This document shows positions 1 to 8,653 of a DNA stretch of 64,000 nt, piece by piece. The stretch comes from Roseihalotalea indica (GTDB lineage Bacteria; Bacteroidota; Bacteroidia; Cytophagales; Cyclobacteriaceae), in NCBI RefSeq assembly GCF_022458895.1, contig NZ_JAINFL010000006.1, positions 248,001 through 312,000 of the forward strand, in the 5' to 3' direction. The position numbers were made by a program, and so were the translations under genes. Each line of letters begins with the position of its first letter. Position 1 is the stretch's first letter. Below the pieces are notes generated by a model. It had not been told where the DNA came from. It made no database searches and saw only the letters and a program-made list of their open reading frames with translations.

Positions 1-1
1 T

Positions 2-94
2 ATTCCATTAATTACTGTACTTGGAATTATCCTGTTTGCCATCCTCAAAAGGCGCACTGCCTCTGCTTCGTCAAAGAGAATTTCACGAAAATAA
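2..94 (+). CDS. C-terminal end of a membrane protein (partial)
   Basis: The window opens inside a gene. Reading from base 2 gives 30 codons and a TAA at 92-94. About 15 hydrophobic residues (IPLITVLGIILFAIL) are followed by a basic tail ending KRISRK. This is the pattern of a last transmembrane helix with a positively charged cytoplasmic end. The family cannot be told from this fragment. Confidence 0.5.
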   Translation: MPLITVLGIILFAILKRRTASASSKRISRK

Positions 95-223
95 AGTTTG
101 TTTCATTTTCTCCAGTGTTGCCTTAAGTCAGTTTATTCATTATTGATGATCCAATCAATATATAGAGAAAATAGTTTTTCTAATTCTCAGTTATACATGG
201 GTGAATAAACGTATCATTTGCTT

Positions 224-562
224 ATGAAATGTTTTCTGCTAATCGGGTTATTAGCGTGTGCTCACCCAAACAATAGGACAATTACAGTAGATAATTGCTG
301 GGATGACCGTAAAACTGTTAAGAAATTATCTGATGTTAAAGGCGTAGTTAGCAAGCAGGACGATTGGCTCTCTGTTACCGCATCTTCATCCAAACAAATG
401 TTTCCTTGTAATCTCCCAGATACCTATAAACCGGGTGATTCAATTCTTTTTTCGGCCAATCAAAAAGAAATTTTTCCTAATGAACGCTGGGCTGGCACTC
501 CTATTGAAATAACTAGCATTGAATTAATAGGGAAAAGATCTGGGACCTCACAAAAGCACTAA
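224..562 (+). CDS. Small lipoprotein of unknown function
   Basis: A 112-residue protein. It starts MKCFLLIGLLACAHP, a short lipoprotein signal peptide with an LLAC lipobox (Cys12), so it should be lipidated and held in the cell envelope. I chose the ATG at 224 over the in-frame TTG at 218 because it gives a clean signal peptide. The mature part has two further cysteines (the NCW and PCNLP segments) and reads like a small beta-rich domain with a phrase resembling a solubility or binding strand (GDSILFSANQKEIFP). I do not recognise a family. It stands alone on the plus strand, followed by a hairpin at 611-640. Confidence 0.7.
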   Translation: MKCFLLIGLLACAHPNNRTITVDNCWDDRKTVKKLSDVKGVVSKQDDWLSVTASSSKQMFPCNLPDTYKPGDSILFSANQKEIFPNERWAGTPIEITSIELIGKRSGTSQKH

Positions 563-610
563 CTAAACCGCCAACCCACAAGCTCATATTTTAAATAAAA
601 TGCAAATTTG

Positions 611-640
611 AGCTCTAACCTTACAGAATAAGGTTAAGCT
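611..640 (+). terminator. Hairpin after the small lipoprotein gene
   Basis: TAACCTTA (616-623) pairs perfectly with TAAGGTTA (629-636) across a CAGAA loop. Outer AGCT arms (611-614 and 637-640) extend the stem with one bulged C. Only a weak T-rich stretch follows, so termination is possible but not certain. Confidence 0.4.
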
Positions 641-704
641 AGTTTGTTGTTAAAGGGTTTGTAATCAATGATTTACCTTTAATCGTATAGTAAAATGTAT
701 AATT

Positions 705-2228
705 ATGCGATTTATTGGTATTATTACTGTGTTTATGCTCTGCTCATTAGCAGGCTGGACTCAACAGACGGCTGAAGAGCCTGAACATACTCTAATCAAC
801 CTGGGACGTAAGGTTAATAGCATTTACCACGAATCAGCTCCGGTTTTATCACCCGATGGAAATACGCTGTATTTTACCATTACTAACCACCCGGAAAACC
901 ATAAAGGAACCGATGGTAGCCAAGATATTTGGTTTACTCAGCGAGGAGAAAACGGGGAATGGCAGCCCTCTCAGCATTTAGAAGGGTACTTTAATAGAGA
1001 ACAGTATAATCAGGTCATGAGCGTTACTGCTGATGGACAAGGTGTGCTGGTAAGAAGTGGTGATAGCAAAAAGTGGGAATTCTCTATGATACGGAAAGTT
1101 GGCCAAGAATGGCAAAAGCCGGAGACCATTCAAATACCGGGGTTTGATACTATGTGCCGGGGGCGATTTAACGGTGGTTTTCTTTCGTATGATGAAAAAG
1201 CCCTTTTGCTATATTTCAGTGAAGTAAAGGATAGCAAGATTAGTGACCTATATATAAGCTTTCAGGAAGGCTCAGGAAAATGGACTAATCCCACTAAGAT
1301 CGATCAACTCAATACTCGGTTTGACGAATTTGGTCCTTATCTGGCTCCCAATAATAAAACACTGTATTTCGCAAGTAACCGACCCGGTGGGCATGGAAGT
1401 ACCGACGTATACCGTACCACCCGGCAGGATGATACCTGGTTGCACTGGTCTAAACCGGAAAATGTAGGTCCGCCTATTAACACCAAAGGTTTTGATGCCT
1501 TTTATGCTGTCGGAAACGCTGACTCACTAGTATTTACTACCCGCGCGGATATGTCAGCCGATGGCGGACATCTGGATATTTACGGACTGGAAAAAATAAA
1601 GAAAGATCCACCGGTCATCACATTGGCCGGAATGGTCATGAACCAGAAAACCAGAGAATTTATAGCGGCAACTGTGCAAATTAAAACTAATCGGGAAATA
1701 CTGACTGTGGAAGAAACTACCTTGGAAGAGGGCGATTACGAAACCGAAATTCCTGAATCCGGTTACTATCATTTTCAGGTGAGTGCCGAAGGATTTCTCG
1801 CTAAAACAGACAGTATTTGGGTAGGTGAAGCTTTAGCCGATACAACAGTTTTCAAAGATATTTTTATGGAGCCTTTGGAAGTAGGTCTATCTGTTCGATT
1901 AAATAATATCTTTTTTGATTATAACAAGGCGACTCTTCGCTCTGAGTCTTTTGAGGAGTTAGATAAGGTTGTAGAGTTACTGAATGTAAACAAAAAGCTG
2001 CATATAGAGATTGGCGGACATACCGATGATCGTGGCTCAGATGATTATAATCGGCAATTATCGCAAGGGCGGGCCGAAGCGGTGCGACAATATCTTGTAG
2101 AACACTGGATAAGCAAGGAGCGAGTAACCGCCGTTGGGTATGGGGAGAGCGAACCCGAGGTTCCAAATGATAGTGAAGAAAATTGGCAGATTAATCGTAG
2201 GGTTGAATTTACCATTCTGAAAAATTAA
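705..2228 (+). CDS. PD40 propeller-OmpA family envelope protein (PorE-like, no TPR)
   Basis: A 507-residue secreted protein. Residues 1-19 form a signal peptide ending near GWTQ. Residues about 40-300 hold repeated PD40/WD40-like strands (APVLSPDGNTLYF, PYLAPNNKTLYFASNRPGG), typical of a beta-propeller. Residues about 305-385 look like a carboxypeptidase-regulatory-like beta domain (TLAGMVMNQKTREFIAATVQI). The C-terminus from about 395 is an OmpA peptidoglycan-binding domain with the diagnostic GHTDDRG (438-444), YNRQLSQGRAEAV and NRRVEF. The order matches PorE of the type IX secretion system but lacks the N-terminal TPR. It probably links the outer membrane to peptidoglycan. A role in secretion is only inferred. 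An intrinsic terminator follows the gene. Confidence 0.88.
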   Translation: MRFIGIITVFMLCSLAGWTQQTAEEPEHTLINLGRKVNSIYHESAPVLSPDGNTLYFTITNHPENHKGTDGSQDIWFTQRGENGEWQPSQHLEGYFNREQYNQVMSVTADGQGVLVRSGDSKKWEFSMIRKVGQEWQKPETIQIPGFDTMCRGRFNGGFLSYDEKALLLYFSEVKDSKISDLYISFQEGSGKWTNPTKIDQLNTRFDEFGPYLAPNNKTLYFASNRPGGHGSTDVYRTTRQDDTWLHWSKPENVGPPINTKGFDAFYAVGNADSLVFTTRADMSADGGHLDIYGLEKIKKDPPVITLAGMVMNQKTREFIAATVQIKTNREILTVEETTLEEGDYETEIPESGYYHFQVSAEGFLAKTDSIWVGEALADTTVFKDIFMEPLEVGLSVRLNNIFFDYNKATLRSESFEELDKVVELLNVNKKLHIEIGGHTDDRGSDDYNRQLSQGRAEAVRQYLVEHWISKERVTAVGYGESEPEVPNDSEENWQINRRVEFTILKN

Positions 2229-2235
2229 AAATGAA

Positions 2236-2258
2236 GGGCGCCGTCAGGCGCCTTTTTC
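2236..2258 (+). terminator. Intrinsic terminator after the OmpA gene
   Basis: The self-complementary GGCGCC at 2237-2242 pairs with GGCGCC at 2247-2252 around a GTCA loop, followed by TTTTT (2253-2257). A short GC stem with a T-run 8 bases after the stop codon is a classic rho-independent terminator. Confidence 0.8.
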
Positions 2259-2306
2259 GTCATTGCCAGTCTTGGTAGAACAGTAGGCATTTCCTACTTT
2301 TAACAA

Positions 2307-3527
2307 ATGAAAATACTACACACTGCTGACTGGCATCTGGGAAAACGGCTAGGAGAGTACTCCCGTTTACCCGAACAGGAAGCTGTTCTGGAAGAAATTT
2401 GCGAGATCTGCGAGAGGGAACAGGTGGATGTTGTACTAATTGCGGGAGATCTGTTTGATACCTACCACCCAGGAAATGACGCTGCAGAGCTGCTTTACCG
2501 GACAGTACATCGGCTTTCCAACAACAGTCAGCGTGCGGTTATCGCTATTGCGGGCAATCACGATTCACCGGACCGGGTAGAGTCGACAGACCTGTTGGCT
2601 CGTGCTTGTGGAATTATTTTTCAGGGCCGTCCTGAAACTCAGGTGCCCTTATTCAAGACACAGGGTGGAGTACAGGTGGTACAATCTTCGCCGGGCTTTC
2701 TGGAAGTAATGATTCCAGGAGTGCCTTACCCTTTACGGTTACTGTCTACACCGTATGCCAATGAAGTAACGCTAAAACGTTATCTAGGCACAAAAAAAGA
2801 AGATGCCTTACGCGAGGTGCTAACTGAACATTGGCAGGAGTTAAGCACTAACCACTGTAATGATGAGGGAGTGAATATGCTTATGGCACACCTGTATGTA
2901 GCTTCTCCCGATGGGCCTCAGTGGGAGGAACCCGAAGATGAAAAGCCTATTTTGCATGTTGGAGGAATCTCGGCTGTATATCCGGAAACATTCCCTAATC
3001 AGTTACAATATGTCGCCTTAGGGCATCTACATCGTCACCATATAGTTTGTGGAACTCCCTGTCCAATCACCTATAGTGGTACACCTTTGGCTTATAGCTT
3101 TAGCGAAGAGAATCAGAAAAAATACGTTATGCTGGTAGAGGTAGAACCTGGTCAGCCTGTCTCTCTTACACCGGTTTTGCTATCTAAAGGGCGTAAGTTG
3201 CTGCGGAAAAGGTTTAAAGATACTGGCGAAGCAATATCCTGGCTCAAAGCAAACCCAAATACGTTTGTAGAACTAACCCTAGTCAGCGAAACCTATATCG
3301 ATGCCAAAGTCAAGAAAACAATGTATGAGTCGCACTCAGGCATTGTGAGTATTATTCCTGAAATTATTAGGGGGGAACAAGAAGTCTCCGAACGGCCTAA
3401 AATTGATTTGCAGCAGAGCCTGCCTACCTTATTTTCTAAATACTTCGAGCAAAAGCGCGGACAGACACCAAACCAGGATTTACTAAAGCTACTGAATGAA
3501 GTAATCGAGGAAGAAGGTGCTATCTAA
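2307..3527 (+). CDS. sbcD: Exonuclease subunit SbcD (Mre11-like nuclease)
   Basis: The nuclease half of the SbcCD complex, which cuts hairpins, protein-blocked ends and palindromes during DNA repair. The 406-residue protein carries the calcineurin-like phosphoesterase motifs that bind two metals: ADWHLG (D8, H10), GDLFD (D48), GNHDS (N84, H85) and GHLHRHH near residue 244. The C-terminal third is the capping region that contacts SbcC. The length is normal for the family. sbcC follows 64 bases downstream on the same strand, as is usual. A TACTTTTA at 2295-2302 resembles a -7 element but sits too close to the ATG to be convincing. Confidence 0.96.
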   Translation: MKILHTADWHLGKRLGEYSRLPEQEAVLEEICEICEREQVDVVLIAGDLFDTYHPGNDAAELLYRTVHRLSNNSQRAVIAIAGNHDSPDRVESTDLLARACGIIFQGRPETQVPLFKTQGGVQVVQSSPGFLEVMIPGVPYPLRLLSTPYANEVTLKRYLGTKKEDALREVLTEHWQELSTNHCNDEGVNMLMAHLYVASPDGPQWEEPEDEKPILHVGGISAVYPETFPNQLQYVALGHLHRHHIVCGTPCPITYSGTPLAYSFSEENQKKYVMLVEVEPGQPVSLTPVLLSKGRKLLRKRFKDTGEAISWLKANPNTFVELTLVSETYIDAKVKKTMYESHSGIVSIIPEIIRGEQEVSERPKIDLQQSLPTLFSKYFEQKRGQTPNQDLLKLLNEVIEEEGAI

Positions 3528-3591
3528 ATCAATTACAGCATATTTGTTGAGGTTTTTCTGCGTTACTTACTTTTTGCTATTCTGACATTTC

Positions 3592-6500
3592 ATGATTCCA
3601 GTTCATCTAAAATTTAGTGGTTTATATTCTTATCAAAAGGCCCAATCCATCGACTTTGAGAAGTTAACCGCTTCACAATTGTTTGGAATTTTCGGACCGG
3701 TGGGTAGTGGCAAATCTACCATTCTGGAAGCAATCATGTTCGTGCTCTACGATCGTAGTGACCGCTTGAATAAATCGGGTGACAACCGGTACTACAATAT
3801 GCTGAATCTTCAGTCAAGTAAGCTGGAAATTGATTTCATTTTTCGCACGAAAATTCAAAGTGAAAAAAAGTACCGGGCTTATTTTTCAGCTCAGCGCAAA
3901 AAGAAAGACTTTGAAAAAGTAGAGGTAAAAGAACGAGGACAATACGAATGGAAAGATGGTCAGTGGATTCCGCGAGAAGAAAGCGATGCCTCTTCTCTGC
4001 TGGGCATGACCTACGAACACTTTATGCAGACTGTGATCATTCCCCAGGGAAAGTTCCGGGAGTTTATTGACCAGCGACCAAATGTACGTACTCAGATGCT
4101 GAAAGACCTTTTTCAGTTGCATCGGTTTGATTTGGGGGCAAAAACAGGAAGTCTGCTCAGAAAGACGGAGTTGTTAATCACGGACTTAGAAGCTCGCTTG
4201 CTCGAAATCGGCTTGGTATCAGAAGAAGATATTGTTACTCAACAAGCAGCTTTGGCAGAAACTGAGGCCGCTGTACTTAAAAATCAAAAAAGTGCTGCAA
4301 AGCTTGAGGAGGCATGTCTAAAGCTAGACGCCTTAAAAAAACTGCTAGATAAAATTAGCGATACTGAACAGGAGCTAAATCAGCTACAAAAGCAATCAAC
4401 TTTTTATGATGAAAAAGAAAAACAATTAAAGGCGTATATGAAAGCCGAGACCTTCTTTAATGAAAAATTTCGGCTGCTTGAAGAGACTATCATGGAGTAC
4501 CGGCATCAGGTTGAAGAGGTAGAAACGTTGGAGGGACGTTTGGAAAAGGGGAAGGAGAAGGTTCAGCAGGCAAAGATAACGTTAGAAAAATGCAAAAATG
4601 AATATCAGCAGAGAGAGAGATTTCGGCAACAAAGCCAAGATCTACACCACCTATTGCAAATCAACCAGATAACACCAAAGTGGCAACAAGCCAACCACCA
4701 ACAAAGCGTAGTGCATCAGCAGATTACAAAGCTAGAATCATTGTGTACCGATCTGAATAAAGAACTAATGCTGGCAGAACAGCAGCTGGACGACACTGAA
4801 AAGCAGCAACAGCAGTGGCAAATCATTAAAGAAGTTGACCTTTGGTTACAGCGGTATCAGGAATTAACGCAAGAATGTGAGCGTAACAAAAGCCAGATCA
4901 TTACGCAGGAGAAAGAGATAAAACAGTTAAATGAGCGTAAAGAAAGCATTCTAAACTCCTTTGGTTGGCCCGGAAGCAGCGATGAGAAAACACTTACTCA
5001 CGAGTTTACTGATTTTCAGAGACAGTTGCATCAAGAGCAGGATACTTTGCAGAAAGAGATCAGCGAATTAAGAGTTAAGGAAAAGCTAGCGCAGGTGGCC
5101 AGCCAGTTAAAACCTGGAGCTCCCTGTCTGCTGTGTGGCTCAACGGAGCACCCTCAGATTGCCCATAGTCCTTCCGTAAAGCAGGCCCTGGAAGGAAAAC
5201 AAGAAGCACTTGGCGAGCTTCGCCAGAAAGAGAAAGCTTTTAGAGAACTGGAGCAGGCAATTCAAAAAATTGTAGCCCAAGCCCATACAACGCTATACAG
5301 CTTACAGCAGATTAGAGAGAAGCAAAATCAATTGCAAAGTAAGATAGAAGAGCATCAACAAAGGCATCGCTGGCCCGAGTATAAAGCAGTAAAAGCAAGC
5401 GATATTGAGAAGAAATTAAATGCTTTTCGGGAAGAACAAAAAAAGATTGATCAGCTAAGGCATGCTCAAAAGCAGTATAAGGCAAAGCTTAATGAGCATC
5501 AGGAAGAATTGAAAGGGTTACACCAGAATGAGCAGAAATATCTTCAGGCGGTCAGCGGATATCAGGCCGCTCTCGAGCAACAGCAGTCTATGGTGAAAGA
5601 GTTGAAGCTTGAAGACTTTGCCGGTGTGTCAACTACGCAACTCCAGGAAATGCTCGCCAAAAAACAGCAAAAATTAAAAGCCGTAGAGCAAGAGTACGAA
5701 GAGGCTCGCCAGGTTTTTCAGGAGTATCAGAATGCATTGGAAATTTTACAGGGTAGAAAAGAAGTAGCCAGCGAAAACCGGGACAAACTAGCACTAAAAG
5801 CGGATACATTAAATGATGAAATTCAATCACTCAGTATAGACAAGGAATTTGGCAGTATTAGCGAAATAAAGGAGCTAATCAGCCTTGAATTAGATACTGA
5901 TACAGAGCAGGAAGCGATCGTAACCTACCGTAATCATCTACACAATGCGGAGGTAACATTGCATAAGCTGCAATCTGAGGTGAAGGGGCGAACGTACAAT
6001 AAGGATGATCATGAGCAATTACAAAACCAATGGCAGGCTCTCACTCTCGAGATTCAGCAACAACATCAGAAGAGTGCCTTGCAGCGGCAGCGTATTATAG
6101 ACTGGCAGGAGAAGCGGGCGCGTGGTCAGGAGATTAATACGGAGTTGGGTCAGCAGCGGGTGCGGGAAGCTAACTTAAAAGAACTGGTAAGTTTATTCAG
6201 AGGGAGCGGGTTTGTTAATTATGCTTCTACTGTGTTGCTGGAAAATTTGTGCCGGGTAGCTAACCAGCGGTTTATGAGGCTCACTCAGAATAGTTTAAGC
6301 CTGGAGCTCAGTAACGAGAATGAATTTATTGTGCGTGATTATTTGAACGATGGAAGAACTCGTTTACTTAAAACTCTGTCGGGCGGACAAACCTTTCAGG
6401 CATCACTTTGTCTGGCGTTGGCGTTAGCCGAAAATGTAAAAGCACTGAATCAGGCTGATCAGAGTTTTTTCTTTTTAGATGAAGGCTTTGGCTCATTAGA

Positions 6501-6669
6501 CCGGGAGTCTCTTCGAGTGGTTTTTGATACCCTGAAATCGCTTCGAAAAGAAAACCGTATTGTAGGGATCATATCGCATGTGGAAGAGTTACAACATGAA
6601 ATCGATGTTTTTCTAAAAATAGAGAAAGACCGCCAGAAAGGTAGTATGATTAGGGCCAGTTGGGAATAA
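3592..6669 (+). CDS. sbcC: Exonuclease subunit SbcC (Rad50-like ATPase)
   Basis: The SMC/Rad50-like ATPase partner of SbcD. The 1025-residue protein has the expected order: an N-terminal half ATPase with Walker A GPVGSGKS (35-42), a long Gln/Glu/Lys-rich coiled coil, a zinc hook CLLC (C512, C515) almost exactly at the middle of the chain, a returning coiled coil, and a C-terminal half ATPase with signature LSGGQTFQ and Walker B FFFLDEGFGSLD. Two chains join through the hook cysteines around a zinc ion. It is probably co-transcribed with sbcD. A TTG-N18-TACTTTTT arrangement at 3547-3575 could be an extra internal promoter. Confidence 0.96.
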   Translation: MIPVHLKFSGLYSYQKAQSIDFEKLTASQLFGIFGPVGSGKSTILEAIMFVLYDRSDRLNKSGDNRYYNMLNLQSSKLEIDFIFRTKIQSEKKYRAYFSAQRKKKDFEKVEVKERGQYEWKDGQWIPREESDASSLLGMTYEHFMQTVIIPQGKFREFIDQRPNVRTQMLKDLFQLHRFDLGAKTGSLLRKTELLITDLEARLLEIGLVSEEDIVTQQAALAETEAAVLKNQKSAAKLEEACLKLDALKKLLDKISDTEQELNQLQKQSTFYDEKEKQLKAYMKAETFFNEKFRLLEETIMEYRHQVEEVETLEGRLEKGKEKVQQAKITLEKCKNEYQQRERFRQQSQDLHHLLQINQITPKWQQANHQQSVVHQQITKLESLCTDLNKELMLAEQQLDDTEKQQQQWQIIKEVDLWLQRYQELTQECERNKSQIITQEKEIKQLNERKESILNSFGWPGSSDEKTLTHEFTDFQRQLHQEQDTLQKEISELRVKEKLAQVASQLKPGAPCLLCGSTEHPQIAHSPSVKQALEGKQEALGELRQKEKAFRELEQAIQKIVAQAHTTLYSLQQIREKQNQLQSKIEEHQQRHRWPEYKAVKASDIEKKLNAFREEQKKIDQLRHAQKQYKAKLNEHQEELKGLHQNEQKYLQAVSGYQAALEQQQSMVKELKLEDFAGVSTTQLQEMLAKKQQKLKAVEQEYEEARQVFQEYQNALEILQGRKEVASENRDKLALKADTLNDEIQSLSIDKEFGSISEIKELISLELDTDTEQEAIVTYRNHLHNAEVTLHKLQSEVKGRTYNKDDHEQLQNQWQALTLEIQQQHQKSALQRQRIIDWQEKRARGQEINTELGQQRVREANLKELVSLFRGSGFVNYASTVLLENLCRVANQRFMRLTQNSLSLELSNENEFIVRDYLNDGRTRLLKTLSGGQTFQASLCLALALAENVKALNQADQSFFFLDEGFGSLDRESLRVVFDTLKSLRKENRIVGIISHVEELQHEIDVFLKIEKDRQKGSMIRASWE

Positions 6670-6796
6670 TAGGCTTTTATACTCACAAAAGTTATAACCT
6701 ATGTATTTTCCCCACTTGGGTAATATCGCTCTTCTATTTTATCAAATGGTTTGAATAAAGGTTTGTAAAATGCAGTAATTACGAAGTAATAAGAAT

Positions 6797-8653
6797 ATGC
6801 CTCGTTTTATTGCTATTAGGGATAAGTTGATAGATATACGAGCGTTTTTCATCAAAGATTTTGAAGAAAATTCGCGCTCTGAAGAAGAAGTCTATAAGGC
6901 TAAGTTTCTTATAACTTTGTCGTTTATGTATTTTTCATTGGTATTATTAACCAATGGAGGTGGTTTTCAGTACTTACATCCATATCAGCGAATGGCATCA
7001 GCTTTTGGCCTGTTATGCACATGTTCAGTCCCATTTTTGGTAAAATATGTGCGTCAGTTAAGAGTAGCGTGTCTTGTTTTTGTAGGAGGTAACTTTCTTG
7101 CAACCTGTACAAGCATTTTTGTTTCAACAGCAGGATCGATAACCTTCTTTACCGGAATCTGGTTCGTGGTACAGTATCTTACCGCTCATTTAGCCTGTGG
7201 GCAGAAAAGAGCTTATCAGTACTTATTAGCTCTTTTTGGTTTCCTAGCATTATTATTATGGGTGAAGGTCAATTATGGCTCTCAGGCTTTTGTAGAACTT
7301 AGTTATTCCGATGAGCAGGAGGTGTGGGGTGCTCCTTTTATTTTAGGCACAGGATTATTCTTTTTACATTACCTGACATCTCAGTTTGTTCATTCCGAAA
7401 AGCGTTTGACTGCCGAGCTAAGAAGTTCATTGCAAGAACGTGAAGCCCTTGTCCGGGAACTAAACGAGAAGCAGATTGAACTATTGGAAGCAAAGCATGA
7501 AGCCGAAACAGCCACTAAAAGAAAATCGGAATTTCTTTCAACTATGTCACATGAGATCCGCACACCACTGAATGCAGTAGTGGGTATCTCACATTTGTTG
7601 CAGGAAGATCAGACTCGCTCTGAGCAGCTAGAAAACCTTAATATTTTGAAGTTTTCGGCTGAAAATCTGGTAGCGTTGGTAAACAACATTCTCGATTTTA
7701 ATAAAATTGAAGCCGGTAAAATTGAACTGGAACTGGCCAGTTTTAATTTGTCTCATCTGTTAGCCAGTATCCACCACGCTCATTTGCTACAGGCTAAGAA
7801 GAAGAATATTTCATTAGAAGTAGATGTAGCCTCTGACGTGCCAATTATGCTGACAGGAGACCCTACTCGCCTGGCACAGATACTTCATAATCTGGTAGGC
7901 AATGCCGTAAAATTCACTAACGATGGTAGTGTAAAAGTATCAGTAGCATGCCAATCAGCAGAGACAGCCTCTTCTACGTTACGTTTTACCATCAGTGATA
8001 CCGGAATTGGTATCTCAGAAGATAAACTGGAAGTTATTTTTGATAGTTTTACCCAAGCCAACGCTGATACAACTCGCCGGTATGGCGGTACCGGACTGGG
8101 GTTGGCTATTACAAAGCGACTTATTGAACTTTATAATAGTAAAATTAAAGTAGAAAGTAAGGAAGGAGCTGGCTCTACCTTTTATTTTGATCTGAAATTA
8201 GCAACATCGGATGCCGACCTAGAGGAGGCTGTCTTACCTGACATCCTTCAAAATGCCTTTTCAAGTGCTCGTGGAAAAAGAGTATTGTTAGCTGAAGATA
8301 ATGAAATCAATGTGCTTATTGCTAAAAAGCATTTAGCAAAACTGGAAGTAACTCTGGATATTGCTCAGAATGGAGAAGAGGCAGTGTCTATGGTAAAATC
8401 CAGTTCATATGACCTTATACTGATGGACTTACATATGCCATTAATGAATGGTTTTGATGCAGCGAAAGAGATCCGTTCTATGGATGAAAATATACCCATT
8501 ATTGGGCTAACGGCGGCCGTAGAGGATGAAACTCAGCTAAAGATGCAGGAGGTGGGTATTGACGAATGGATTTTTAAACCGATAGAACCCAAGATATTAC
8601 GTGAAGTACTGCTGAAAAATCTGGCAAAGGGTGAATGTCTCAAAAAAACTTAA
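6797..8653 (+). CDS. Hybrid sensor histidine kinase/response regulator
   Basis: A 618-residue membrane-bound two-component protein. Residues about 45-205 hold roughly six transmembrane segments with no large periplasmic sensor domain. A short coiled coil (about 210-245) leads to the dimerisation/phosphoacceptor domain with MSHEIRTPLN (H252). The HATPase domain has N, G1 and G2 boxes (NLVGNAVKFT, DTGIGI, GGTGLGLAI). A C-terminal receiver domain carries LLAEDNEIN and the phospho-acceptor D544 in LILMDLHMP. There is no output domain, so signal must pass to a separate phosphotransfer protein or regulator. The 3' end overlaps the convergent vWA gene by 14 bases. The ligand is unknown. Confidence 0.92.
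   Translation: MPRFIAIRDKLIDIRAFFIKDFEENSRSEEEVYKAKFLITLSFMYFSLVLLTNGGGFQYLHPYQRMASAFGLLCTCSVPFLVKYVRQLRVACLVFVGGNFLATCTSIFVSTAGSITFFTGIWFVVQYLTAHLACGQKRAYQYLLALFGFLALLLWVKVNYGSQAFVELSYSDEQEVWGAPFILGTGLFFLHYLTSQFVHSEKRLTAELRSSLQEREALVRELNEKQIELLEAKHEAETATKRKSEFLSTMSHEIRTPLNAVVGISHLLQEDQTRSEQLENLNILKFSAENLVALVNNILDFNKIEAGKIELELASFNLSHLLASIHHAHLLQAKKKNISLEVDVASDVPIMLTGDPTRLAQILHNLVGNAVKFTNDGSVKVSVACQSAETASSTLRFTISDTGIGISEDKLEVIFDSFTQANADTTRRYGGTGLGLAITKRLIELYNSKIKVESKEGAGSTFYFDLKLATSDADLEEAVLPDILQNAFSSARGKRVLLAEDNEINVLIAKKHLAKLEVTLDIAQNGEEAVSMVKSSSYDLILMDLHMPLMNGFDAAKEIRSMDENIPIIGLTAAVEDETQLKMQEVGIDEWIFKPIEPKILREVLLKNLAKGECLKKT

Noticed and set aside
1864..2166. Minus-strand frame of 100 residues inside the OmpA gene
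   Set aside because: It is a shadow of the conserved OmpA domain on the other strand with no coding character of its own. Many similar shadows throughout the window were left out for the same reason.
2272..2302. TTG-N20-TACTTTTA as sbcD promoter
   Set aside because: RNA would start at or after the sbcD ATG, making a leaderless message. The match is also one base off and was not listed as a feature.
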